Shown here: positions 34,590 to 46,860 of the stretch, piece after piece | Numbering within the stretch: the stretch's first letter is position 1 | How the letters are laid out: the number at the start of each line of letters is the position of its first letter | DNA from: Epiperipatus broadwayi | Lineage: Eukaryota; Onychophora; Udeonychophora; Euonychophora; Peripatidae | Length of the DNA stretch: 64,000 bases | Direction of reading: 5' to 3' | Assembly (NCBI GenBank): GCA_028023455.1 | Contig: JAQFVV010000050.1 | Location: forward strand, 4,032,626-4,096,625 | Notes under the pieces: generated by a model | The model's input: only the letters and a program-made list of their open reading frames with translations | What the model was told of the DNA's origin: nothing | The model's database searches: none | Made by a program: the position numbers and the translations under genes

Positions 34590-35909
34590 GTAAAAGAAAC
34601 ATATATTAAGCAGAGAAATCTTGACATTTCTTCTATTAAGACCTCACATTAATACCATTAACCAGTATGGTAACTGCTGTTTTAGTTATATTCTAATTTC
34701 TTTGGATGTGAAGAACTGATTCTTAGATCTTTGTAAAACATTTCTGCATTATTTATTCTGTTTACTACATATTTTTAAATGCAGTTTTTTATTTTTATAT
34801 TAGAGTCTACTGATGTCTTATGCATGACTGAAAATGAGATTATAATATTCTGTGTAACTTTGTATAGGGTCAGATGAAGCTATTTGTACATCAAACTTAG
34901 AGACCATTGTTCTAGCATAATGAATATGTGTTAAAATTTCTATCACATCTGAAATTATGTTACAGCCAAGATAGCTATTATGACAACTTTAGTTACTTTA
35001 TGTTGAATAAAATTTATACAAAAATAGGTGCTGAAATTTGGTTTCTTTATATTGAAACAAGGCTATTAAAAGTGAGATCGTACCTCCATCCTTGGATAAT
35101 TGGTTATAAATTTAATAATTATTAATGTCATGTTTTTCATTTGGACAATATATTAAATTCATTGAATTTTTGCCCCAGTTTATAAACCTCCCAAGCTTAA
35201 AGAATAGATTAGTCCATTCTCTTTTTTGATATTTACTAAACTAGAGCATTATATATTCGAGATCAGGGGAGATGGATTTGCTTTTCTTAATATTCACCAT
35301 TTCATAGTACATTCTTATTTCTCAGATGATAAACAATTTTTGTGAACTAAAATATCAAATCATAATAGTTTGAACGTCTGGCATTTTTATAAAACAGTAA
35401 ACATTCCATCATATTATCACTAAAACCATATCTGCTGTATAAAAATAAATAAATGCACAGAAAACTATATAAATATCATGTATTTAAACTATTAATAGAA
35501 AATTAAATAAACACCACATGAGTTCAATATAGCTTTAGTTCTTTTGTTACTCTTCCATGACAAATAGATAATTATTCCTCTGTCAGGATAATATATGCAG
35601 TAATTAAAATGTGACCAATCAAATTTACGATTTTTTAATGCACTCCTCATGAATAAGATGTATTAATCATGAATCATGTGCAGCACAAAAATCATAGAAT
35701 ACCCTTATACTCGACTGTCAGTTAAAGCATATTCTTGGCACCTTGATTTTTCTTTTCTTAATAATAATCGGATCTTCATATTTTATAGAGGCAACATATT
35801 TCATGTTTAAAGTGAAAATCAATTCATAGTTAAATGTACATATATGTACATAACAGTATTAAAGTTAACTTAAACAGCACTAAATAACACCATATTGAAT
35901 ATAGACAGT
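34590..35909. other. AT-rich non-coding stretch
   Basis: No recognised gene or repeat. Confidence 0.5.
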
Positions 35910-36725
35910 ACCCTTATTAATCAACTGCATAATGGCTGTCTCTCCAAGTTCAATCTATCTTCTCTGATCTCGAGTCTCTTTTCTCAACATCATTTCAGCA
36001 CACTCTGATTTCCTTCATCCATCTCACATGTGGTATGTTTATCTTTTGGAATCTGGCTTAAGATTTTCACTGTCCATATATTATCATTTTTTTCTGGCAA
36101 TATGTCCTAGTTCAATTCCACTTTAGTCTCTTAATTCTCTCAATGATGTCAGTAACATGTGTTTGTTCTCTCACCCATGTATTTCATTTTCAATCATAGT
36201 CTGGTTACTCCTAACATACATCTCTCCATACTTCATTGAATTGTCGGAAGTCTCTGTATTGATCTTTTGTTAAGTCTTTAAGTCTCAGATCCACAAGTAA
36301 GAACTGGTAAAATACTGGCATATTCTGTTTTAATATTAAGTTATTTCTACCAAAAGCACTCCAACTATGTTTAATTTTATTATTAATTTCATCCATGTTT
36401 CCATCTGTTGTAATAATCTGTCTAATGATATTTGTATTTGTTAAATTTCTTCAATTCATCATTATTAATCTTTATTTCTTTTTTGAGCAAATCCACTGAA
36501 CATCTTTTAGCCTTAGTCCTACTTTCTTACTTTCATCTGATAATACATTTCCTGTAGTTCTAAAGCATTTTTTAGAGAAAAAATTACATCATCTACAAAC
36601 TTATAACTTAAATAATCTCCATTTATTTTTACTCCCTTGGCATATTTTTTTGCAAAACTGCTATAAATTGTTTTGGGGATATGGAGTCACCCTAACATAC
36701 ACTGTTCTCAATGTTAATTTTCTCA
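35910..36725 (-). pseudogene. RTE LINE, 5'-truncated copy (RT end to C-terminus)
   Basis: On the minus strand it runs from the GVRQGDSISP-like block (about 36700, with frameshift) through WSAFGRNNLILKQNMPVFYQ (36211-36396 region), the RTGVTD/KLKWN-like blocks and the LGETAIMQ-like 3' end near 35930. Several stops. Its 5' end abuts the 3' tail of the next LINE copy at 36727. Confidence 0.8.
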
Positions 36726-36726
36726 C

Positions 36727-38160
36727 TATCATTCATCATCATAATGTTCAACCATTATCAATCCACTGCAGAATAAAGATCTCTCCAAGGTCAAACTTTA
36801 GCCTTTCTTCACTAGATCACCTCAGCACATTTTTTATTTCTTCCATCACACATGTAATCCTTTTAAAATCTTTCACACTTTCTTGGAATCCAGTTTAAGA
36901 TTTCAACTGTCTATCATTATTTCTTTTAGAAATATGTTCAGTCCAACTCCACTTTAGTTTCTTAATTCTTTCAATAATACTAGTAACACCTGTTTGCTCT
37001 CTTACTCATGTATTTCGTTTTCAATCACTCTTCTTGTTACCACTAACAAGCATATCTCCTTACTTTGTTAAGTGGTCTAAAGTCTCTGTTTTCCCTTTTG
37101 TTAAATATATCTTAAGACTCGGCTATATAAGTAAGAACTGGTAAAAGACATTTATTAAAAACCAAACACAAAGGCATATTTCCCTTTAGTATTAAATTAT
37201 TTCTACCAGAATTTTAACTAAGTTTAATTCTGTGATTAATTTCATTCATTATGTTTTCATCTGTAGTAATAATCTGACCAAAGGATTTATAGTTGTTAAT
37301 TTCTTTTAATTCATGATTATCAAACTTCATTTTTACTTTACAAAAAATCCATTGAACATTACTTTTAGACTTTTTAACATTTACCTTCCTGCATCAGTTC
37401 CAAAGTTCTAAATCATTATTTCTAAAATCAATTACACCATTTGCAAAATATAGATGACTTCCATAATCTCCATTTACTTTTATTCCCTTAGCTTCCTATT
37501 TTAATCCAAATATATTTCATGCAACACTACTGTGGAAACTTTTGGAGATATGAAGTCACTCTTGTTGTACATTCTTCTCAATGTTAATCTTGCTAATATC
37601 ATAATGTAATTTAATTGTTGCTGTAGCATTTTGATAAATATTAAAATATGAGAATATCCTGGATCTATGCCTTAATGATCCAATGTTTTAATCACTGAAG
37701 AAATGCTTATAGAATCAAATACCATTTCATAATCTACAAGTCCAAATCATAATATTAACTCATATTCATTAGTCATTTCTACAATTTTTATAATACTTGG
37801 ATATGATCTACTGTACAAAAACCACTTCTAAATCCACCTTCATTTTTTAGTTAATTGAAATCGAATGATCACTGTAGGTAAGTTATAATTATCTTAGTAA
37901 ATATTTTGTACAGAACTGATAAAAAACTGATAGTCTTTAATTTCTAATATCTTCTTTATTAGCTTTTATATATTAATAGTGAATTCTTCCAATCATCTGG
38001 TACATCTTTATCATTTAGGCAGATTTTTACCAAAAGTTTGTCTAGTGAAAATTCTTAAGTTTTCTTAGAAATAACCATATGTGATAATTAACATGATAAC
38101 TCATGTGCATGATTAAATAAATTTTAATTTCTTCAGTGGTTTTTCTGAATCCATGATAAT
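36727..38160 (-). pseudogene. RTE LINE, longer 5'-truncated copy
   Basis: The minus-strand 3' end carries the ATGATGATG tail (36727-36740) and the LGEIFILQWIDNG end. Going 5', it shows SGVTSIIERIKKLKWSWTEH, the C-terminal blocks, RT with a VDYEMVFDSI motif A (about 37730-37700), and an upstream linker with APDDW-like sequence near 38000. It covers about 1.4 kb with many frameshifts. It is the most complete minus-strand copy. Confidence 0.8.
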
Positions 38161-38504
38161 TTATGAATCAATTACGATATCCCTCTTGACAAAAATAATC
38201 ATTTTCATAAATATAATACACATTTTAAATAGAATGATTTATTATAAGTGTGCAATAAAGTGAATACTGAATCCACTCAGTATCTATGATAAATGACAAA
38301 TAGAAATATGGAAACATAAATAATGTCAAACTACAAACTTTAAATTCCACAAAAGTCAATTTATTTACAAAATAATATTTCTATTTTACAACTCAATATT
38401 TAGGTTTTATTAGCATAACACAAAGCATAAGAAACTTTCTATTAATATGTCTATTTACAACTTCTAATAAGATAATTTTATTAGTTACAAATTAGTTAAT
38501 AACC
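38161..38504. other. AT-rich non-coding stretch
   Basis: Nothing recognised. Confidence 0.4.
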
Positions 38505-39009
38505 GTTAAGAGCAAGCATAAGAAATAGTCATCATGTGATGTTTATTGGCTTAAAACCAATCCTGCCTAATAGGATAGTGGTGGCTGTAGTTATTAAAAA
38601 ACTAAAGACACCAAAATGTATAGGTACTGAACTGAGTTTGGACCTATATGAATATATAAGTTGATGAGCTTGGATTGAAAATATTATAGTGTTTTCAATT
38701 TAAGTCTCATAGTTTTGTAGTTAAGTAAAGATAAAAGGTGGCTGCTGGAGAGTTGAATTAGATCTTAAGTTCTAGGTGCAGTGCTCTCAGATCCAATGCT
38801 CTTCACTTATGACAGCAACAAGTCAAAAACTAGTCTGGGGGTATTGGATAAGTAAGCACTAGAGGAGTATTTTATGCACAAGCCTTCCGGAATCCATTGA
38901 TTAATCTGGCTTACACTGAGTGGCAATACGTATAGAGAGTTTTGCCTGTTTTAATAACAGTTAAGAATAAGCATAAGAAATAGTGATCATATGATATTTA
39001 TTGGCTTAT
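38505..39009 (+). mobile_element. R2 family repeat, about 1.1-unit tandem copy
   Basis: GTTAAGAGCAAGCATAAG at 38505 recurs as GTTAAGAATAAGCATAAG at 38960, a unit length of 455 bp, followed in both by GATCAT(G/A)TGATRTTTATTGG. One degenerate hammerhead lies inside (38791-38849). This is the only R2 copy here that spans a complete unit in one direction, and it shows that R2 was inserted as a tandem multimer. Non-coding. Confidence 0.75.
38791..38849 (+). ncRNA. Degenerate hammerhead ribozyme (R2)
   Basis: Outer helix I ATCCAAT (38791-38797) pairs perfectly with ATTGGAT (38843-38849), and the inner helix I UCUUCA pairs with UGGGGG with wobbles. The core reads CUUAUGA (38806-38812) instead of CUGAUGA, and AAAA replaces GAAA (38826-38829). 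The GUC cleavage triplet is at 38833-38835. The two core substitutions predict an inactive molecule. Confidence 0.6.
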
Positions 39010-40437
39010 ATATTTTAAAGTGGGCAAATGTTTGAACTACAGGTGATATAATTCAAATTATCATATTACACTTTCCTTTTTATTTTAAGTAAAGTAATAC
39101 AAACAGTATAAAATATTCATATACCTTTAAGGACTTTATGAATTCCTATTTACCTTAGTGAAAAGCAAATTTTACCTTTTTCCATAATAATTTTATGGTT
39201 ACTTTATTTGATTAACAGAAAATATAATCAATTAAACCTATATGTTATTTTGATTGATTACTAATTACTTGGCAATAATTAAGTTTTTTAAAACCTAAAT
39301 TTTAAAATACTATTTCATATATCTAAGAATAATATAAGCATTTTGAACTAAAGAATAACTCAAATCATATCTCAAATTAGTACACAAGTTTGAAATAAGC
39401 ATATTGGAATTACTCCTATTATAATTCCTTTTTTTAATAGCAATTACTAAAAACATCCTTCAAGAGTCAATTATAATTTAATTAACTGTTTCCATTGCTC
39501 TTAGGATTATTTAGCAAAATCACGATTATTCACCTGGAAATAATTAAATATTTATTATTAAATTTTGCTTATGTGTGATGCTAAATAACATTCATCATAC
39601 TAATAACCTTATACTCATAGAGGTCATAAATCCTAGGTGTTGTATCTATATAAACATATGCAAGCTTATGTGGATGGAATAACTTTTCTCAAGATTTTCA
39701 AATATATAGCATTGCTATGTTAGATGTGATGTCTGTAACCAAGTTCTTTATAGAAGCACTTTTAATAATCCGGATATAAGAATTTCATGGGAATTATATC
39801 AAATGACTAAATCTGCATTCAAGACTAAAAGACCTAGTCTCATCCTATGACTTACGCTATACACTATGGGAATAAAACAAAGACTGAACACCCGTGTGAA
39901 TTCAAACAGGGTGCTTGGGTATTAGAGCTGCAATGTAAGGGAGATAGGAAGCCTTTTCCCACCCACAATAAATGTATAAGATCACAATGATGTCCAACTG
40001 AAAGGAAATAAACCCTGCGAGTATACATGTGGAAACGTGTTTTTATCTTTACCAACATTTTTTTTTTTTGTAATACTTCAACATTTTCAATTATTATCCA
40101 ATTTCTTTCTGCCATACTTAATGATATAAAAGAAATAGTTCTTCCAGGATAAAAATCTAATAAAAGTCTTATAATTAATATGTATTTTTTTGTGGTTTTT
40201 GTTCTCTTTTTTGGGGTTTAAGTTGTTTATAAAAAATTACATTTATTAGCATTTCTGTTGAAAATCTCAGCATATTCTGCAATCATGTGCTACATTTTTG
40301 GAGGGAAAATTTTTACTAGAGGTCTTCATTTTCTGTGATAATATTAAATGTTTTATTTCAATGTGACAATTCATGTTATATATTACATGGTAAATATTGT
40401 ATAAGTATATTTAATGTGTTTTTATAAATATTATTTA
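39010..40437. other. Non-coding stretch
   Basis: 39820-40130 is less AT-rich and could be a diverged repeat, but I recognise no family. No gene seen. Confidence 0.4.
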
Positions 40438-40757
40438 AAAAACAAAATCATTTACTGTTTGTTTAGTAACAATTTTTTTGTGTAATGGCATCATTTCATT
40501 AAGATCACAAATCACTTTTTTTTTTTTTGCTTTCAAATGTCGTTCTAAAATGTTGTTAGTGTCCAACTCATACATATTTGAATATCTTATTATTTAAAAA
40601 TCAAAATCATTTATTGTTTGTTTAGTGCATATTTAAACTAGAAATTTTTTGTGTAATGGCATTATTTCATTAAGATCGCATATCACTTTTTTTTGCTTTC
40701 AAATGTCATTCTTAAAAGTTGTTAGGGTCCAAGTCATACATATTTGAATGTCTTGAT
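40438..40757 (+). repeat. Tandem duplication, two units of about 160 bp
   Basis: Both units contain CAAAATCATTTA(C/T)TGTTTG, TTTTGTGTAATGGCAT(C/T)A, GCTTTCAAATGTC and CATACATATTTGAAT. They begin at about 40438 and 40598, and a third start (ATCAAAATCATAC) follows at 40755. Identity is about 85%. Confidence 0.8.
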
Positions 40758-43655
40758 CAAAATCATACATTTCTTATTGAAAATGATAAATATGTTTAGG
40801 TTTTTACTTTTAGTTATTTTTAGTCCTGCAACATGGAGTATATATTAGACCTACTGTGCCTGTTTTACATTTGTATCCCCCCCCCTGATAACTTTATACT
40901 TCTTTCCAAAATATGTACAAGATCCATGTACAGATTTTTTAATTTTGGCCAAAAAAGTCATGTACAAGATCTATGTACACATTATTTTGGTCAGATCCCA
41001 AGATTACAAAGTTAAGATTGATAAGTAGGCCTAATACATGCTCTGTGTTGCAGCTCTAATACTAAAGTACCCCCAAACAGTTATGTTTGACAAGAAATTC
41101 TTAAGTTAAAATACTATAAGAACACCTAAGCAATGAACTGAAAGTATGACATTTTAATACATTCTATAATAACAGCTGAGATACTACTCAAAACTAAGAC
41201 ACAAAATTCCACCACAAAAATAAATTGATGCCCAATAGCAGGATTATTTATGCTCTAACATTACTAGAATGTACTAAGATAATTCAATTAATAATAGCAT
41301 AGACATACAGCAAATGAAAGTTAACACAAGTAAATAACTGTTTCATAAAATAATTCACTATACAAAATATAATATCATGACTGAGCCAATAACTAATCCT
41401 AAACAAAACTCTTTCATTCAGAACCATATATTCATTATAACTTTACATAGCAACTAGCAAGATATGAAAAATAATTTTTCACAACAAAATACTCTAGCTC
41501 TTTTTACATTTTAAATTTTAATTGACTAAATAAGCATATACTAAAACAAACAAGAAAATTACCAATAAATATTATTATTAAATAATAACATTTGTCCAGC
41601 GATGTTCCATTTGAATATCAAAATAAGCTTATTACTTACCACACTTTCAATATATCTTAAAATAAATATATTATATACTAAATTATAGCATACCAACACA
41701 TATGATACCTATTAAAATTCAAAATGATAAATATATTAAATGTCAATCCTTTTAAATATAGTAATCCGAAATAAAATTGAGAAAAGTTAATTTTCTTTTA
41801 CCAAAACATTTCTGAAAACGTAAGGTTAAACAGAAGTTTGAACATTCACTTTTATTAATTACAACATTTTTTTTATCCATCCACATGTGAAGCTGCAAAG
41901 AAACTTTGAAATCAGAAATGATGAATATTGTTTTTTATTAAAATAAAGTTAATTAATTGTTCACGTATTCTAGTAAGATTACAATTCTTTTAATATTTAA
42001 AAAAAAAACAATTTAAAACACCATTTGAAAGAAAACTTTCCTTTTATAAATGGTTCCAATTGAAAATAAATATGTATTATGATTTATAACTTGACTGAAG
42101 TCAGCTGAATTAAATCCCGAAATATTTTATTCCTCGGAATATAAGCTTAACATTAATTTCCACATTTTTTTAAAATAACAGAATGATACACTGTTATAAT
42201 AAGTATCAGTTTAAACACAACTTATATTTTAGCATTTCCAGTATATAACATCATAACATAGGAGATGAATAAATTAGTAATTCAAGGTTTAAACGTTTTC
42301 TTACATTGTAAATCATTAAAAACATTTACAATATTAATAGGAAAAAATAGAATAACTGTTCAGCAATAAAAATGATGAAGCAGAAGATTGAATAATTCAA
42401 TTCAATAGTTAATTCTATGTTATTTTAGAATCATATCAAGGTTTGTAAGTAAATAGAAAAAACATGAATAAATGACAAACAAATTCTTGTGTAATACACC
42501 ATTGCGTCGTCCGTGGTTTCTATACAGTTAAACTTTTTCCATAGATTAAAATCAAAATTCCAATAATCTTGCAACTTTGTCCAAACCATTCTATATATTG
42601 CTCTTTTCTCCAAATGCTATGAAATATCAATGTGGCCGTTCTTTCTCCTTAGAGAGTTGACTGGTTATTTATTTTTTTATTTCATATTATCATTGGTTTA
42701 AATAAAGATAAAATTTTAAACTCACTTTTTAAACAAAAATACTAACTGCTTTTCTTTTCAGCAAAATATTTTTTTTTAAATTGTCATCAGTTTCTTAATA
42801 ATTTTCACACACACACCACAGCTATTCTTTCCTCTTTTATAGACGATTCAATTGATCAGCTGATCTATATTGAAATCAATCATCCAATAATAGATCACTT
42901 TCCAGTTGCTAATGTTAAGTTCTATTTTTAGAGTTAATTAAAGAATGACATAAAGAAAGAAAAAGAAAATATTTTAAAAATAACAATTTAATTTATATAA
43001 TATTTGAATTTTCAATAAAATATCTCTTTCCATAATATAATTATTTAATAAAGTAAATATGATTAAATTAACATTACATAATAAATTATTTCTCATATAT
43101 TTATTTAGAATTTATTAATACAAATCAATTCTTTAATACTTTTTAACTAAAGTGATTATTATTATTTGCAAATTAAATATTACAAAATAACACATAAGCA
43201 AGCACAGACATACACACATATCATTAGAACTAATATAAATGGATAATGCTTTTTTCTTATATAATATTATCTAATGATTTGTTTAAACTATTTTAAGTTA
43301 ACTAACTTGATATATTTAACTTATTTATTATTAAAATTAAATTTAATTAAGACATAGTTTTTATAATTTTAATAAATACGAGCATAATATTTATTTTTAA
43401 ATTATACTACTATTAAAATTTAACTCATAATAGATTAATAATATAGATATTAAATATTATTTAATGTATTGATACAATTATAAGGTAACTTTAAGAACAA
43501 TTAATTTAATTTTAGTTTTAAAGGGTCGCAAAAAATATTACCGACTTGAAATTTAAAATTTTTACTATTTTGTGCATCTAACTCTTTTAATTAGGGCACA
43601 AGACACAATTAAAATGGACAATATATATATAATATATTTTAAAGAAATCAAGTCA
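40758..43655. other. AT-rich non-coding stretch
   Basis: A small direct repeat ATGTACAAGATC(C/T)ATGTACA lies near 40915-40980, with a C-run at 40878. Otherwise no gene or repeat recognised. Confidence 0.45.
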
Positions 43656-43743
43656 TATATCACATGACCTATTTTAACAAGCTTGTATTACTAATGTTAT
43701 CTAATGAGCTTGCCAACAGCTCTTAACAAACTTTTTACAATAT

Positions 43744-43790
43744 CCTCAACACCAGAAGCCAGAAGCAGAAACTGGTCTGGGATTGGGGAT
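43744..43790 (+). ncRNA. Degenerate hammerhead ribozyme (R3 unit 1)
   Basis: CCUCA (43744-43748), GAAA (43768-43771) and GUC at 43775-43777 followed by UGGG are retained. The CUGAUGA box is lost (ACACCAGAAG in its place). Inactive by inspection. Confidence 0.5.
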
Positions 43791-44110
43791 ATTCTGAATA
43801 GCTTGCTAAGAGCTATTGGCAAGATCATTTAATAACATTTGTAATACAGGCTTGTTAAATTAGGTCATGTGAATATGACTTAATTTCTTGGTTTTGCTAT
43901 TAAGGCTTTGGTGATTTTATATTGCCAAAGCTATTAATATATGGTGTATCTAAACTTAGTTCAGTTCCATATGGCTATTTTAGTTAGATATCTGAATTTA
44001 AAGGCATATGGATGGATTAAAATTTCAGATTTTCTACTTAGTAGTTAGCCATTGGATAAAGTGCTAGGCTTGACCTGGTAATTTAATTCTAATGTTTGAA
44101 TACCCTAGCA

Positions 44111-44158
44111 CCTCACTGAGAAATCAGAAGCAAAACCTGGCCTGGGGTTGGGGATATT
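44111..44158 (+). ncRNA. Degenerate hammerhead ribozyme (R3 unit 2)
   Basis: CCUCA (44111-44115) can still pair with UGGGG (44143-44147), but the box is CUGAGAA (44116-44122), AAAA replaces GAAA, and the cleavage triplet is GCC. Inactive by inspection. Confidence 0.5.
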
Positions 44159-44436
44159 CTGAAAAGCTTGCTAAGAGCTTTTGGCAAGCTCATTAGATAA
44201 TATATATATGATTCATTGGATGTTGACAAAAGCAGACAAAAATCTGAAATAAAAAAAAATATTGGGTTACAAAATATTCATGAGTTTAATTTTGTAATAA
44301 AAATGTTTTCTTACAGACACACAATTCCATTCTCATTATTGGTCCAGACAAGACTCATGACATGAAAAACTTATACCAATAAAATATATTATTATAAAGC
44401 ACAGAAAATTTTTAAATCATTATATTGGAAGTCGAA

Positions 44437-44687
44437 TATATACTGTATTTACATTATTTAGACATTTAGGATTCTATTGATATCATTAGATTGGAAGTCG
44501 AACTCAGATAAGGCGCTATTACTTTAAATATTATAAATCTGCGTGCACTCACACGTCTTACTGACGACGTGGGAATGCATGGAGATTTATAATATTTAAA
44601 GTAATAGCGCTTTATCAGTGTTCGACTTCCAATCTAATGATATCAATAGAATCTTAAATGTCTAAATAATCTAAATACAGTATATAC
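44437..44687. repeat. Large palindromic MITE
   Basis: Arms 44437-44540 and 44583-44687 are complementary along about 104 bp with few mismatches. The inner arms begin TTGGAAGTCGAACT and end ATTTATAATATT, as in the 826-922 hairpin. The 42-nt loop contains its own CACGTC/GACGTG hairpin. No ORF. An extra TTGGAAGTCGAA lies just outside at 44426, hinting at nested insertion. Confidence 0.8.
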
Positions 44688-46668
44688 AGTTATTTGTAAT
44701 TATTAAAACATTAATTACATTGATATGTTTATTAAAATATTGAATAGCATTTATCAACATCTAGAGATATTAAAAATATCTGGTCCTCAAGTTATCTTTT
44801 TTTTAAGATTCAGAATTTAAAAAATAATATAAATATAAAGATAAAATACAATTACTTTTTTCTAAATTTCTATTTATTTTAAAAAGACTAGTGATTGTGC
44901 TGAGACAATATTTGAAAAGTTATTAAATTCTCACAAGAATCTCTAAATATCTATTCTCCATATCTTTGAAATAATTATATTTACAATAGATAATTCCTGA
45001 TAGAAACATATTTGAGAAAATTATTAAGTCTTGTGATCTCCGACTATTTTAAGATTACATTTGTCTCCTGATATTTCAAAAGTGCGTCAGTTTAAAAATC
45101 AAAATGGATATTTTAAATGTATATATATTTAATATATTAAGTTTAAAAAAGTTATGTTTTTTCTTGATGATAATAGCACCATCTTTTATTTTAAATAAAA
45201 TTCGTTTTTCTTCATATTTCTGGGTAAAAAAATATATAAATATATATGTAGGTTTTAAGCCATTCTTTATTTCTTTTAAGTGCGTTATACCTTTTTTGTT
45301 AAATATAATACAGCATTGCACAAGCCATATAGTTTTGGGGATGTAAATAATTACATATGTATTTTTAACAGTGGAAGGCTTTTATATATATTTTGAAGCA
45401 TTTGTAGAATGTTGATTGTGTTGAATGAAAACAGCCTGCAAAATATGGGAAAGTTTAAAAAATATGTAGCCTTCTCTTTAAAACACATGTGACTTAAAAA
45501 TTCAGCTTGAACTGGTTTATAAAATTGTTCTTAGTCAATATTGTATTATGCAGTAAAGTAAGAAAAAATTACCATCAGTTTCTAATGAACACATAGATTT
45601 TGGAATCTGGCTAGAATCTTTGCACCAGGCAACAGTATCAATAGATATCTGAGAAGATAGATTATCTTTTATAAATGATTAAATAATATTCCAACGAGAA
45701 TATTAATATTGTGTTGGTTTAATATGTCAGCATGCAGATCAGAGAAAAGGATGTCCCAACATATGATAAGATAATCAATAATGGTGTAAAGACAATATGG
45801 CACAAAGGATTGGATTTATTTATTTTTGTTACAATATATATTTTGCTTCTTATGTAGATTGCAAGGATTTAAGATGTTTAAATTGAAGATTCTTCTGCAA
45901 ATGTGAAAGCGAGTAAACTTAATTAGTAAATGATTGTGAGGATGAGCCTCAAATGCATACCTTGATTATAGATATGAGTGTTAAATGCTTGAAGCCATGG
46001 CCTATAATAAGCATATAGTTCACCAAATATGATGAGGATTGGCAGTATTAAAAAAAATGATGAACTACAATTTATAAGTCCAAATATTTTTTCTTCTATT
46101 ATTTTGAGTAAATCAATAAATGGTAAAAATGATAGATCTAAATTAAACAACTAATCATAAATAAAAGAAACAAACCAAAAATTTCTTTCACACTCTTTCC
46201 AGGGAATTCTTAATTAATAATTTTTTTTTAAATAACTTTTTTTATTGAGATTTAAAAATATTTTTATTTAATTAAAGGCATTTTGTATCTGCAAAAATAT
46301 AAATCAATTTCAAAATGTTATTAAATATAATTCAATTGATTGATCAAGTATGTCCTTTTTTTTTTAATTAAACTTAAAGTAAATGCAAAATTTAAACAAT
46401 TTTTTTGATTTAAGATTTTATTACTTAAAACAAATTAAAGTTAAAAAGTTTTAATTATACTTTTTTAATATAATAGAAACAAAAAATGTAAAGTTTTAAA
46501 AATATGTCAATTAATGTCAACATGAGAATTTAGAAAAATTAATAAGAGTTAAGATTATATAAGATAAATCAACACTGAAGTAATAAACCATGGTTTCTGC
46601 ACCAACAAATGTTTGTCCTTTATAGATAACACATCAACATCCATGATTTATAAAATTGATCTGGAATA
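44688..46668. other. AT-rich non-coding stretch
   Basis: Opposing open stretches at 45076-45346 are AT-rich and of chance quality. 45580-46040 is slightly less AT-rich but unrecognised. Confidence 0.45.
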
Positions 46669-46860
46669 CCCTGTGCCAACCATCCCTCTGGGGATATTGG
46701 ATGAGTAGGCATTAGATATGAATTTTATGCACAAGCTTTCTGGCATCCATTGATTACTCTGGTTGGCACAGGATGACACTACTGTATGGAGAGTTTTGCC
46801 TTGTTTATAAACAATTATGTGCTAGTATAAGCGATGGTGATCATGTGATGCTTAATGTTT
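46669..46860 (+). mobile_element. R2 family repeat beginning at the ribozyme cleavage site
   Basis: R2 identity starts at CTC then TGGGGATATTGGATGAGTAG (46686 onward), so it begins at the 3' product of the predicted cleavage (between 46688 and 46689). Just upstream, CCTGTGCCAACC (46670-46681) is the inverse of GGTTGGCACAGG (46761-46772), a fold-back at the 5' end. The tail ends GCGATGGTGATCATGTGATG. Confidence 0.65.

Larger units (their letters stand above)
43656..44210 (+). mobile_element. R3 family repeat, tandem dimer with inverted 5' end
   Basis: Two hammerhead-like sites with predicted cleavage after 43777 and 44142 give a unit of 365 bp. The first unit is preceded by its own inverted sequence: 43656-43731 pairs with 43799-43870, a stem of about 75 bp around the first ribozyme. 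Upstream of the second ribozyme are A-box-like TAGCCATTGGATAAAGTGC (44046-44064) and B-box-like TGTTTGAATACC (44092-44103) motifs, suggesting a tRNA-related polymerase III promoter. Non-coding. Confidence 0.7.

Noticed and set aside
45076-45346. Overlapping open stretches on both strands
   Set aside because: Lys/Ile/Phe-rich translations of AT-rich DNA with no known motif.
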